Shown: positions 8,078-15,118, numbered from the stretch's first letter. The stretch: 16,415 nt of DNA from JBCCSZ01 sp039199225 (GCA_039199225.1 JBCCSZ010000173.1:1-16415); one strand, 5' to 3'. Program-made: numbers and translations. Notes: generated by a model not told the origin, from the letters alone.

Positions 8078-8731
8078 ATGAAAAAATTATTTGGACTGAT
8101 CGCTTTGTTTGCCGTCTCTGCCGCGTTTGTCCTCAACACAAGTGCTCCTGGTGAAGGTTTGGACATCGGAGACAAGGCTCCTGACTTCAAGCTCAAGCAC
8201 ATCGATGGCAAGTATTACTCCCTGTCTCAGTTGCAGCCACAGGTCAAAGGTTTCATTATTGCTTTTACCTGCAATACCTGCCCATACGCGGTCAAATACG
8301 AAGAACGCCTAAAGAGCCTACATGCCAAATACGCCGACAAGGGCTTTCCAGTAGTCGCTATCAATCCTAACGATCCGGAGGTAAAGCCTGGCGATAGCTT
8401 CAATGCCATGAAGGAAACTTACAGCAACAAGGAGATGAACTTCCTCTACTTGTTCGACGAAGGTCAGAAAGTTTTCCCTCAGTACGGAGCTACTAAGACG
8501 CCTCATATGTTCATCCTCGATAAGTCCATGACAGTTCAGTACATTGGCGCCATCGATGATAATGTAGAGAATGCAAAGGCTGTTAAGAATACTTATGTCG
8601 AAGATGCTATAGAAGCAATTATGGCTGGTAATAAGCCTACGGTTACAAAGACAAAAGCTGTTGGTTGTAGCATCAAGGTGAAGCCAGTAAATCGTCACTT
8701 GCTCAAGAAAAAAGCCAGCGTCAGCAACTAA
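8078..8731 (+). CDS. Exported AhpC/TSA-type redoxin with CxxC site
   Basis: A 217-residue protein starting 3 nt after the previous stop. A signal peptide-like N-terminus (KKLFGLIALFAVSAAFVL) is followed by a redoxin domain: GDKAPDFKLKHIDGKYYSL (about residues 31-49), the active site FTCNTCPY with Cys65 and Cys68, and GATKTPHMFILD (about 139-150), where Pro is the expected cis-proline of the fold. A lone third cysteine is in the C-terminal motif AVGCSIKVK (Cys197), a pattern I associate with this subfamily of thioredoxin-like proteins in Bacteroidota and other phyla. It probably acts as a periplasmic or membrane-anchored thiol reductase or peroxidase, with Cys197 as a possible resolving residue (inference). 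The lysine-rich end is unusual but short. Confidence 0.88.
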   Translation: MKKLFGLIALFAVSAAFVLNTSAPGEGLDIGDKAPDFKLKHIDGKYYSLSQLQPQVKGFIIAFTCNTCPYAVKYEERLKSLHAKYADKGFPVVAINPNDPEVKPGDSFNAMKETYSNKEMNFLYLFDEGQKVFPQYGATKTPHMFILDKSMTVQYIGAIDDNVENAKAVKNTYVEDAIEAIMAGNKPTVTKTKAVGCSIKVKPVNRHLLKKKASVSN

Positions 8732-8760
8732 TCGTTCTGACTTTAGCATACTCGTAAAGC

Positions 8761-8804
8761 TCAAAACGGCTTGTCAAGATTTTGGCAAGCCGTTTTGATT
8801 TTTT
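8761..8804 (+). terminator. Intrinsic terminator of the redox operon
   Basis: TCAAAACGGCTTG (8761-8773) and CAAGCCGTTTTGA (8786-8798) form a perfect 13-bp stem with a 12-nt loop, followed by a run of T to 8804. It lies 30 bp after the redoxin stop codon and ends the unit that begins at 6985. Confidence 0.88.
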
Positions 8805-8834
8805 AGCGCAAATACACAGATGGGCTTTTATTGC

Positions 8835-8842
8835 TATATTTG
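8835..8842 (+). promoter_or_regulatory. Promoter -7 element (TATATTTG)
   Basis: An exact TAnnTTTG match, 35 nt before ATG 8878 and directly behind the terminator of the previous unit. No clear -33 TTG is seen. It marks the EAD11-like/OmpA gene as its own transcription unit. Confidence 0.55.
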
Positions 8843-8877
8843 TTAATTATCAACAGGCTCATTAAAAAACTTGCCAC

Positions 8878-10086
8878 ATGCCACCGTTGGCACCGCACCT
8901 CATTCAGCAGATCAAAGACCGAGTCGCCAAGGGAGATACCCGAAGGGCGCTGGATCAGTTGCTGGGCATGTTGCAAGTGCTAGACGACCAAGCCGAAGCC
9001 TACGAAGAAAGCCTGGTGCTATCTGGTGAATTGTCCCAACATGAAGATGCTGTACGCAAAGGCATGGCAGATGATTCCAAGCTGAATGCGCTCTCCTTCC
9101 GTTTGCTGAAAATCTTGGACAAGCTCGACCCCAAACAACAACAAGCCAATCAAAGCCGCATACAAGACATCGTCAGTGGTTTACGCGCCGAAATGTTCAA
9201 AGCCAACATGCAGTCTTCCGATCGGGACATCAAGCGCCTGGGCATGAAAATCGCCGGGCTGGTCAGCCTGTACCCAGAAAGCTTCGAGCTGGTCGAATTG
9301 CAGGAGCAGGTCCAAAGGTCCATCGAATCGAGAACCGCTGCTCTTGGAAACAAGCCAGAGCCCAAACGAGTGAGAATCGCCTGGGCCATGTCCATTCTCC
9401 TGCTGGTGGTATCGGCGGCTACCCTCTTCTACTACATGAACGAGGCAACCCCTGCTAGCGACAACCTACTAGCTGTCATCCGAGAAGATGGCGTAGAGTT
9501 GGCGGGCATAGAACCATTCATGGAAGAGCCGGAATGCCAGCGACTGATTGCCTTGGCAGATAAGATAAACGGCGAAAAGGATTATTACGAAGAATTGTAC
9601 GAAGCGACCAATGGCCAGCAGATGACCAACCGAATCATAGACGAACTAAGCGGAGACTATGATGCCTTATACAATGGCCTGCGAAAAGAGCGAGGCCAGC
9701 TGTTGCAAAACATACGGGCAATGGAAGACCGCCTGATCGATAGCATTGAGTACAAAGACATTTTATTTGATTCTAGCAGCTATGAACTCAAAACCGACCA
9801 TCAGAAAACACTCCATCAAGTTGCCTTGCTGCTGAAGAAGAAAAACCATTGGAAAATCGACCTATCTGGCCATACCGACGACGTCGGCAGCGACCAATCC
9901 AATAACGAGCTATCGCGAAACAGAGCAGAGGCCGTCAAAACGTATTTAATCGAACAGGGCGTCCTTCCGGAGCAGATTCAAACCTTTTCGCACGGAGAAA
10001 GCCAACCTCGCCTTCCCAATACAAGCGACAGCAGCCGCGCGGTCAATCGCCGAACAGAGCTGAGCATTCAACGGCCCCAGAATTAG
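8878..10086 (+). CDS. Single-pass membrane protein: EAD11-like N-terminal domain plus periplasmic OmpA-like domain
   Basis: A 402-residue protein in three parts. Residues 8-83 are helical and follow the effector-associated domain 11 pattern: a short helix with KGDTRRALDQLL, then SLVLSGELSQHEDAVRKG (46-62) and a closing SFRLLKILDKL. EAD domains are known from bacterial conflict-system proteins, where they are thought to recruit partners with the same domain. A further helical part (about 90-155) leads to one membrane span (about 165-187, IAWAMSILLLVVSAATLFYY) after basic residues KRVR, so the N-terminus should be cytoplasmic. A 100-residue helical stalk reaches an OmpA C-terminal domain (291-398) with GHTDDVGSD and NNELSRNRAEAV; Asp334 and Arg349 match the Asp/Arg pair that holds diaminopimelate in peptidoglycan. 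The layout resembles MotB. The domain calls are by eye; the EAD11 part is less certain than the OmpA part. Confidence 0.85.
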   Translation: MPPLAPHLIQQIKDRVAKGDTRRALDQLLGMLQVLDDQAEAYEESLVLSGELSQHEDAVRKGMADDSKLNALSFRLLKILDKLDPKQQQANQSRIQDIVSGLRAEMFKANMQSSDRDIKRLGMKIAGLVSLYPESFELVELQEQVQRSIESRTAALGNKPEPKRVRIAWAMSILLLVVSAATLFYYMNEATPASDNLLAVIREDGVELAGIEPFMEEPECQRLIALADKINGEKDYYEELYEATNGQQMTNRIIDELSGDYDALYNGLRKERGQLLQNIRAMEDRLIDSIEYKDILFDSSSYELKTDHQKTLHQVALLLKKKNHWKIDLSGHTDDVGSDQSNNELSRNRAEAVKTYLIEQGVLPEQIQTFSHGESQPRLPNTSDSSRAVNRRTELSIQRPQN

Positions 10087-10109
10087 ACACGTCCTTTTAA
10101 GGCTACAAA

Positions 10110-10847
10110 TTATTGTTGACTCATGGCTATGATCGACCGGACGATTTCTTCGGAGGTCTCAAAACGGTCGTAGTCCGGAATGGCCGCACAAGGGCTGAAG
10201 CTGAGCTTGGCCGAAGAGGGATTGAAAGGACTTTTTACTTTTTGCTTGGCAGACAAGTGGAACTCCGTCGCATTTGTAAATGCTTTCAGAGGTAAAATAT
10301 TGGCAGCATTGATGCCACTGCCCGGCAGGATGGTCAGGCGACCGTTGGCGCGTTTGACCAATTCGCTGATGAGTTCTCTGCCTTCCCAGGCCGTTGCCTG
10401 TTGACCGGAAGTGAGCAGGCGATCAATGCCCAGCGCCATCAACTGCTGCAAGCTCTGCAAAGGATCGGCCGCTTGGTCAAAAGCCCGGTGAAAGGTCACA
10501 GACATCGGTCGAGCCAAATCAATCAAATGCCGCATTTGTAGACGATCGATTGAGCCATCGGGCGTGAGCAGGCCGATTACAATTCCTTCGATACCGATAC
10601 TTTTGCAGTAACGAATGTCTTGTCGCATCACTTCTATTTCACTTTGCGTGTAGCAAAAATCGCCAGCTCGGGGACGAATCAAAACGTGAATGGGTAGATG
10701 AACAGATTGGCGCACCGAGCGAATTAAGCCAGCGCTGGGCGTCGTTCCTCCCAGGGCCAGATTGCTACAAAGCTCGATCCGATGGGCTGCAGCTGATTGG
10801 GCATTGAGGGCTGACTGTAAATTGCCCGCACATATTTCTATCAACAT
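10110..10847 (-). CDS. cutC: CutC family protein (putative copper homeostasis)
   Basis: A 245-residue protein of normal length for CutC, a TIM-barrel family. Family motifs appear in order: LIEICAGNLQSALNA (2-16), RIELCSNLALGGTTPSAG (about 23-40), HVLIRPRAGDFCYT, GIEGIVIGLLTPDGSID, VTFHRAFDQAADP, GIDRLLTSGQQ and RLTILPGSGINAANI. The family was first linked to copper tolerance in E. coli and humans, but that role has been questioned and the biochemical activity is unsettled. It is cytoplasmic, with no signal peptide. The gene converges on the EAD11-like/OmpA gene with only 23 bp between stop codons and diverges from the lipoprotein gene across a 79-bp gap. Confidence 0.95.
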   Translation of the reverse strand: MLIEICAGNLQSALNAQSAAAHRIELCSNLALGGTTPSAGLIRSVRQSVHLPIHVLIRPRAGDFCYTQSEIEVMRQDIRYCKSIGIEGIVIGLLTPDGSIDRLQMRHLIDLARPMSVTFHRAFDQAADPLQSLQQLMALGIDRLLTSGQQATAWEGRELISELVKRANGRLTILPGSGINAANILPLKAFTNATEFHLSAKQKVKSPFNPSSAKLSFSPCAAIPDYDRFETSEEIVRSIIAMSQQ

Positions 10848-10926
10848 TTTAAGGGGCGGATTGAAAGAATATCAGGGTCTTCCACGGCTTTTGATTATAT
10901 TGTGCCACTAACTGAAATTCCTACAG

Positions 10927-11418
10927 ATGAAAAAATATATCTTCTCTTTTTTAGTACTGTTGATGTTCAGCAACTGCGTTGGTGACAACGCTTCCAAGAG
11001 CAAACTTTCCAGTCGCAACCTACTGGCTTATGGCATTCCAATCACTGTCATGGCGCCCGATAGTGCCAAGGTTGAAACGATGGATTTTAAAGTTACAAAA
11101 GATATTAGTATCAAAGACGACGATGGGTACTACGTCCAAATATTTGCTTCGCAAGCAACCACCAATCGCATCGACGAAGTGAAGGCCAGCCTATTGGATG
11201 AGGTGCAAGCCAATCCATATTTCTCCAAGATTGTTATGGACGAGCCAGCGGGTTTCATTTACGAAACCAAGGTCGATTCGACCACACAGAATTTCAACTT
11301 CCGCTACATCCAGCTAAAGGGCGATAAAGAGTATATTTTCCAGACGGGTTTGATTGGAAGATTCACCTTGGAGCAGGTCGAGCGGATGTATGAAGCGGTC
11401 AAACCAGCAGTTGAATAG
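10927..11418 (+). CDS. Predicted lipoprotein of unknown function
   Basis: The 163-residue product begins with a lipoprotein signal (MKKYIFSFLVLLMFSNC); Cys17 after a short hydrophobic stretch is the likely lipidation site, followed by GDNASKSK. The mature part is a mixed alpha/beta domain: YGIPITVMAPDSAKVE, GYYVQIFASQA, a helix TNRIDEVKASLLDEVQAN, then strands FIYETKVD, FNFRYIQLKGDKEYIFQTGLIG, and a closing helix LEQVERMYEAVKP. This order of elements recalls PsbP/DcrB-like folds, but no motif fixes the family. It is probably an inner- or outer-membrane-anchored periplasmic protein. It forms its own unit, ended by the terminator at 11486. Confidence 0.75.
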   Translation: MKKYIFSFLVLLMFSNCVGDNASKSKLSSRNLLAYGIPITVMAPDSAKVETMDFKVTKDISIKDDDGYYVQIFASQATTNRIDEVKASLLDEVQANPYFSKIVMDEPAGFIYETKVDSTTQNFNFRYIQLKGDKEYIFQTGLIGRFTLEQVERMYEAVKPAVE

Positions 11419-11485
11419 TCGATTGAATGCAATGATTAAAACCAATTTGATGGTCCGGAATTAGGAAAGGCCGCTTATCTGCATG

Positions 11486-11520
11486 AAAAAAGCCCTATCG
11501 ATAAACGATAAGGCTTTTTT
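11486..11520. terminator. Symmetric bidirectional intrinsic terminator
   Basis: AAAAAAGCCCTATCG (11486-11500) and CGATAAGGCTTTTTT (11506-11520) form a 15-bp stem with one C-A mismatch and a 5-nt loop, with A-run and T-run at the two ends. It ends the lipoprotein gene on the plus strand. Because of its A/T symmetry it would also work on the minus strand, where the 22-codon frame ends 26 bp before it. Confidence 0.85.
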
Positions 11521-11545
11521 AGTTTCTTCAAGTAAAATCGGTTTT

Positions 11546-11614
11546 TTAAGCCTCGTTAACCAGCTCATAGCTGAATAACCCGAGGATCACGAGTAGGATC
11601 GTTAAGATAATCAT
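11546..11614 (-). CDS. Possible 22-residue single-span membrane peptide
   Basis: On the minus strand ATG at 11614-11612 opens a frame of 22 codons ending at TAA (11548-11546). It reads MIILTILLVILGLFSY followed by ELVNEA, so a hydrophobic span of about 14 residues with a short polar, acidic tail. The frame lies in an otherwise empty stretch and ends just before a symmetric terminator, as expected for a real short gene converging on the lipoprotein gene. Near-consensus CAAAATAA on the plus strand (11655-11662) could be its -7 element, but the match is weak and the -33 spacing is poor. The frame is too short for composition statistics, so chance cannot be excluded. Confidence 0.4.
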   Translation of the reverse strand: MIILTILLVILGLFSYELVNEA

Positions 11615-11830
11615 GGGAATTACAATTTAGGTTTTGGAATATTCAAGTGTTCGGCAAAATAATATTTTATATATATTATTTTTTTCGGTCAAATGTTTTG
11701 TATTTCGGATATACTTTTGAGCGAGGTAGAATAGACAGGTTTTTTCTGTAACTCTTTATCGGTCAAAATCTTAAACAAATTACAATAATTTAATAGTAAA
11801 AACAAGAGGTAGACTCAAATTGGGGATAGA
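11615..11830. other. AT-rich gene-free stretch
   Basis: About 215 bp, strongly AT-rich around 11655-11700 (runs such as ATATTTTATATATATT). It contains an 8-bp palindrome GAATATTC at the boundary of lines near 11638-11645 but no reading frame, tRNA or hairpin beyond chance that I can support. It may carry the promoter of the short minus-strand frame. Confidence 0.5.
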
Positions 11831-11867
11831 AAAAGAGCCTGCTTGCGGATGCAAAACAGGCGCTTTT
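11831..11867 (-). terminator. Intrinsic terminator of the superoxide dismutase gene
   Basis: AAAAGAGCCTG (11831-11841) and CAGGCGCTTTT (11857-11867) pair with one mismatch; the loop holds an inner TTGC/GCAA stem. On the minus strand the hairpin is followed by a T-run (complement of 11829-11834), 56 bp beyond the stop codon at 11923. Confidence 0.72.
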
Positions 11868-11922
11868 GGGTTGGCCGCTGGCCAAATATCTATGTAAATC
11901 CCGGTTTACTTTATCCCGGTTA

Positions 11923-12846
11923 TTATTCGCTCTTGCTATCTGCTGCTGGCTTTGGAGCCACCTTTTTTGGAGCCGTCTTTTTAGCAGCTGTTGTTTTTCT
12001 AGTGGTTGTTGTCTTTTTGGTAGCTGCTGCCTTCTTAGTGGCTGTCGCTGCTTTTTTTGTAGCGGTTGCCGCCTTTTTAGGAGCTGCTGCAGCCTTCTTT
12101 GTAGCTGTTGCTTTTTTAGCAGTCGTTGCTGTCTTCTTAGGCGCTGCTGCTTTCTTTGTAGCTGTTGCTGCCTTCTTTGTAGCGGCCGCTGCTGTTTTTC
12201 TCTTGGCAGGTGCGCGCTTAGTAGCAGGCTTAGTTGCCGCATTGTATAGTTTAGAAACGGCATCCCAATTGATGACATTAAAAAACGCATCTACGTAGCT
12301 ACCTCTTTTGTTTTGGTACTTCAGGTAGTAGGCGTGTTCCCAAACATCAAGTCCGAGGATAGGAGTACCTTTTTTCTCTGCGACATCCATCAATGGATTG
12401 TCTTGATTTGGTGTTGAAGTAACGAACAGTTTTCCGGTGCGCTTGTTGACGCAAAGCCATGCCCAGCCAGAACCAAATCTTGTGGCGGCAGCATTTTTAA
12501 ATTGCGTTTGAAAATCTTCAAAAGATTTGAAAGAAGCAGTGAAGGCTTTTCCAAATTTGTTTCTGGTGCTCGGCTCACCACCAGCTTCTGGCGCCATCAC
12601 TTTCCAGAACAATGAGTGGTTGAAATAACCACCGCCATTGTTGCGAACAGCTGTCGGATATTTTGAAACGTTTTTGAGAATATCTTCAATTTTCATTTTT
12701 TCAATCGGTGTCCCTTCAATGGCTGCGTTGAGTTTGTTGGTGTAACCGGCGTGGTGGCGATCGTGGTGAATCTTCATAGTACGCTTGTCGATATGAGGAT
12801 GGAGTGCATCGAACGCATAAGGAAGGTCGGGAAGTTTAAAAGCCAT
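11923..12846 (-). CDS. sodA: Mn-type superoxide dismutase with C-terminal histone H1-like Lys/Ala tail
   Basis: Residues 1-202 are a complete Fe/Mn superoxide dismutase, which converts superoxide to oxygen and peroxide. The metal ligands are His27 (KIHHDRHH), His77 (GYFNHSLFW), Asp167 and His171 (DVWEHAYYLKYQNKR). Gly73 and Gln148 (in TPNQDNPLM) stand where Mn enzymes differ from Fe enzymes, so I call it Mn-type. No signal peptide is present, so it is cytoplasmic. The usual enzyme ends near residue 202; here about 100 more residues follow, built almost only from Ala, Lys, Thr, Pro and Arg, with eleven KK doublets (TKKAA, PKKTA types) and no acidic residue until the last five. This resembles histone H1/AlgP-like DNA-binding tails. 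A consensus promoter lies at 12881-12911. Confidence 0.95.
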   Translation of the reverse strand: MAFKLPDLPYAFDALHPHIDKRTMKIHHDRHHAGYTNKLNAAIEGTPIEKMKIEDILKNVSKYPTAVRNNGGGYFNHSLFWKVMAPEAGGEPSTRNKFGKAFTASFKSFEDFQTQFKNAAATRFGSGWAWLCVNKRTGKLFVTSTPNQDNPLMDVAEKKGTPILGLDVWEHAYYLKYQNKRGSYVDAFFNVINWDAVSKLYNAATKPATKRAPAKRKTAAAATKKAATATKKAAAPKKTATTAKKATATKKAAAAPKKAATATKKAATATKKAAATKKTTTTRKTTAAKKTAPKKVAPKPAADSKSE

Positions 12847-12880
12847 TTCTTATTTAATTTTAGTTAGAAATAAAGTCGCA

Positions 12881-12911
12881 CAAATATAGACATAAAATCA
12901 GATAACAAAAA
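12881..12911 (-). promoter_or_regulatory. Bacteroidota promoter of the superoxide dismutase gene
   Basis: Read on the minus strand, TTTTTG (12911-12906) is followed after 17 nt by TATATTTG (12888-12881), an exact TAnnTTTG -7 element. The start would be near 12874, leaving a leader of about 28 nt before the ATG at 12846. This is the best promoter match in the window. Confidence 0.72.
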
Positions 12912-13039
12912 GTTACTATATTCCTGCATCCATTCATTACCAAACGCAAAAAAAGTAAAAAAGTTGGGAATGCATTTCATACATTAAAAATTATTCTCCG
13001 AATTGGTACAAGTTCTCCAACTTATCCTTTTCAAATGCG

Positions 13040-13047
13040 TAACTTTG
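13040..13047 (+). promoter_or_regulatory. Promoter -7 element of fumC (TAACTTTG)
   Basis: An exact TAnnTTTG match 34 nt before ATG 13082. No -33 TTG at the expected distance was found. It stands back to back with the superoxide dismutase promoter in the 235-bp divergent gap. Confidence 0.55.
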
Positions 13048-13081
13048 CAACGAATTTTAAACTCACGCAATCATCATCATT

Positions 13082-14476
13082 ATGAAATACCGCAAGGAAA
13101 AAGACAGCATCGGTTTTGTAAAAGTTCCCGCTGAAAAATACTGGGGTGCACAGACACAACGCTCCAAAGAGAATTTCAAAATTGGTGGCCAACAAATGCC
13201 CATCGAAGTTATTTATGCCTACGCGATTTTGAAAAAAGCAGCGGCAACTGTAAACGCAGAATTGGGCGCACTTCCCAAACGCAAAGCACAACTCATCGGT
13301 AAAGTTTGCAACGAAATTTTAGCTGGAAAACTCGACGATGAATTTCCACTCGTCGTTTGGCAGACCGGCTCGGGGACACAAACCAATATGAACGTCAATG
13401 AAGTAATTGCCAATCGCGCACACGTTTTGAAAGGTGGCCAATTGGATGATGCAGAAAAGATTCTTCACCCCAACGACGACGTCAATAAATCGCAATCTTC
13501 CAACGATACTTTTCCAACTGCTATGCACATTGCTGCCTACAAGATGGTCGTTGAAAATACCATTCCTGGCATCAAAGCCCTGCGCGATACACTGGACCAA
13601 AAAGCAAAAGCTTTTAAGAAAGTTGTAAAAATTGGCCGTACCCATTTCATGGACGCAACACCTGTAACTGTCGGACAAGAACTATCGGGTTACGTTTCAC
13701 AACTCGATCACGGAATAGCTTGCATCAAAAATAGTTTGAAGCATTTATCAGAACTTGCACTCGGCGGAACAGCGGTCGGTACAGGTTTGAATACACCAAA
13801 AGGATATGCCAAAAAAGTAGCTGCAGAAATTGCAAAGTTGAGTGGACTGCGTTTTGTAACTGCCAAAAATAAGTTCGAAGCATTGGCGGCACATGATGCA
13901 ATTGTTGAAGCGCATGGCGCACTCAAAACGGTCGCCTGTTCTTTGATGAAAATCGGCAACGACATCCGGATGCTGGCATCGGGTCCGCGCTGTGGCATCG
14001 GCGAACTAATCATCCCGGCCAACGAACCGGGTTCATCCATCATGCCGGGAAAAGTCAATCCAACACAATCGGAAGCATTGACCATGGCAATGGCTCAAGT
14101 CATTGGCAATGATGTGGCCGTTAATGTCGGTGGAATGAATGGACACTTTGAACTCAATGTTTTTAAACCGATGATGATTTTTAATTTTTTGAACTCTGCG
14201 CAACTCATCGGCGATGCCTGTCAAAGTTTCAACAGCAATTGCGCCGTCGGCTTGGAACCCAACCTCAAAGTCATTGCAGAAAAGTTGCACAACTCCTTGA
14301 TGCTCGTCACCGCACTCAACACCAAAATTGGTTACGATAAAGCGGCAGAAATTGCCAAGAAGGCATACAAGGAAAATACCACTTTGAAAGAAGCAGCCCT
14401 GGCCTTGAATTATCTCACAGGTAAGGAATTCGACGCTTGGGTCAAACCCGAAAAAATGATCGGAGGTTTGTCCTAA
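13082..14476 (+). CDS. fumC: Class II fumarate hydratase
   Basis: A 464-residue protein, full length for FumC, which hydrates fumarate to malate in the TCA cycle. Motifs seen in order: VPAEKYWGAQTQRS (15-28), WQTGSGTQTNMNVNEV (about 98-113), SQSSNDTFPTAMH, IGRTHFMDATPVTVGQE with His188, and the superfamily signature GSSIMPGKVNPTQ at 317-329 with the catalytic-loop Ser318/Ser319 and Lys324/Asn326. These sit at the same positions as in E. coli FumC. It needs no iron-sulfur cluster, so it is the oxygen-stable type. It is cytoplasmic and acts as a homotetramer in characterised relatives. The gene is monocistronic, divergent from the superoxide dismutase gene and ended by the hairpin at 14509. Confidence 0.98.
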   Translation: MKYRKEKDSIGFVKVPAEKYWGAQTQRSKENFKIGGQQMPIEVIYAYAILKKAAATVNAELGALPKRKAQLIGKVCNEILAGKLDDEFPLVVWQTGSGTQTNMNVNEVIANRAHVLKGGQLDDAEKILHPNDDVNKSQSSNDTFPTAMHIAAYKMVVENTIPGIKALRDTLDQKAKAFKKVVKIGRTHFMDATPVTVGQELSGYVSQLDHGIACIKNSLKHLSELALGGTAVGTGLNTPKGYAKKVAAEIAKLSGLRFVTAKNKFEALAAHDAIVEAHGALKTVACSLMKIGNDIRMLASGPRCGIGELIIPANEPGSSIMPGKVNPTQSEALTMAMAQVIGNDVAVNVGGMNGHFELNVFKPMMIFNFLNSAQLIGDACQSFNSNCAVGLEPNLKVIAEKLHNSLMLVTALNTKIGYDKAAEIAKKAYKENTTLKEAALALNYLTGKEFDAWVKPEKMIGGLS

Positions 14477-14508
14477 AAAGGGAACACCTTTGAACGATAC
14501 GAAAATGA

Positions 14509-14546
14509 GAAAAGCAGAAGTGTAGGTCCCCATACTTCTGCTTTTC
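14509..14546 (+). terminator. Terminator hairpin after fumC
   Basis: GAAAAGCAGAAGT (14509-14521) and ACTTCTGCTTTTC (14534-14546) form a perfect 13-bp stem with a 12-nt loop, 32 bp after the fumC stop. The U-run is mostly inside the stem, so strength is uncertain. Confidence 0.7.
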
Positions 14547-14636
14547 CATTCCTACTCGAAAACAATTGGAGCAAAGGCCGACACTTCCGTAAAACCAATC
14601 GAAAAAATCTTTCTTCAAATACATCAAAAAATTACA

Positions 14637-14667
14637 TTGGTAAATAATAAATATTAATTTATTTTCG
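14637..14667 (+). promoter_or_regulatory. Candidate promoter of the structured RNA locus
   Basis: TTG at 14637-14639, a 20-nt gap, then TATTTTCG at 14660-14667, one base off TAnnTTTG. Transcription would begin near 14674, just upstream of the hairpin series. Confidence 0.4.
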
Positions 14668-14673
14668 TAATAT

Positions 14674-15025
14674 TACAGCATCCCCCTTTTATCCCTCATT
14701 ATTATCACTCCTTTATCTACAGACAGCCTCTTGTTAGGCTGATGACTTCCTGATTGCAAACAATGAAAAAATCTTGTTGCGACAACTCGTTTGTTGGCAA
14801 CACTGTCTCGCTATACCTCTTGCCAACCGCCGTGGTCGCAAGAGGCAAGTAGGCCGTCCCAATAACACAACACCAAAGCCCGTCCATGCTGTGTATACCG
14901 GAACAGCTAGGACGTGGGTACCTCCCGAAAACCGATGACCCGGTTATGCTTTTTATTCGTTCCGGCAAACATGATCACCGGAAAAGCGAATAATGACTGA
15001 TAGCCCCGGCGCTCTTGTCGGGGCC
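14674..15025 (+). ncRNA. Candidate structured non-coding RNA, family not recognised
   Basis: No credible protein gene lies between the fumC terminator and 15155, but hairpins follow one another: 14724-14741 (CAGCCT/AGGCTG), 14776-14801 (GTTGC/GCAAC with an inner AAC/GTT), 14816-14845 (CCTCTTGC/GCAAGAGG with inner ACC/GGT), 14879-14918 (CCCGTCC pairing GGAC and GGG around GCTGT/ACAGC), 14930-14945 (AACCG/CGGTT), 14953-14993 (TTATTCG+TTCCGG with CCGGAA+CGAATAA, bulge AAG), and 15003-15024 (GCCCCG/CGGGGC) then CTTTC, terminator-like. A promoter-like site precedes it. GC content is higher than in nearby gaps. I did not find the conserved cores of RNase P RNA, tmRNA or SRP RNA. A 6S-type RNA remains possible. 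Exact ends are uncertain. Confidence 0.55.
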
Positions 15026-15048
15026 TTTCATTGGATACGGTTTTTTCA

Positions 15049-15073
15049 GGTCGCTCTCCGGAGCGGCCTTTTT
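15049..15073 (+). terminator. Intrinsic terminator before the DUF177 gene
   Basis: GGTCGCTC (15049-15056) and GAGCGGCC (15061-15068) form an 8-bp stem with one G-U pair and a TCCG loop, followed by TTTTT. With the weaker hairpin at 15003-15024 it isolates the RNA locus from the ribosomal protein unit. Confidence 0.8.
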
Positions 15074-15118
15074 CATTTTATATTTTGTCAAACGCTATCA
15101 TTTTAGGCTGAAAAAAGC

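Noticed and set aside
11843..12298. Plus-strand frames rich in Val/Ala/Phe or Cys/Leu opposite the SOD tail
   Set aside because: They are low-complexity shadows of the Lys/Ala-rich tail on the minus strand; the real frame continues into a complete SOD.
14717..14968. Minus-strand reading frame of 83 codons across the structured RNA locus
   Set aside because: The predicted peptide has no recognisable motif, is rich in Ser/Cys/Gly in no pattern, and the DNA is dominated by hairpins that point to a plus-strand RNA with plus-oriented terminators.
14674..15025. Identity as RNase P RNA, tmRNA or SRP RNA
   Set aside because: I looked on both strands for the GAAAGTCCGG core of RNase P RNA, a CCA-ended tmRNA acceptor with an ALAA-type tag, and the SRP apical motif, and saw none of them.
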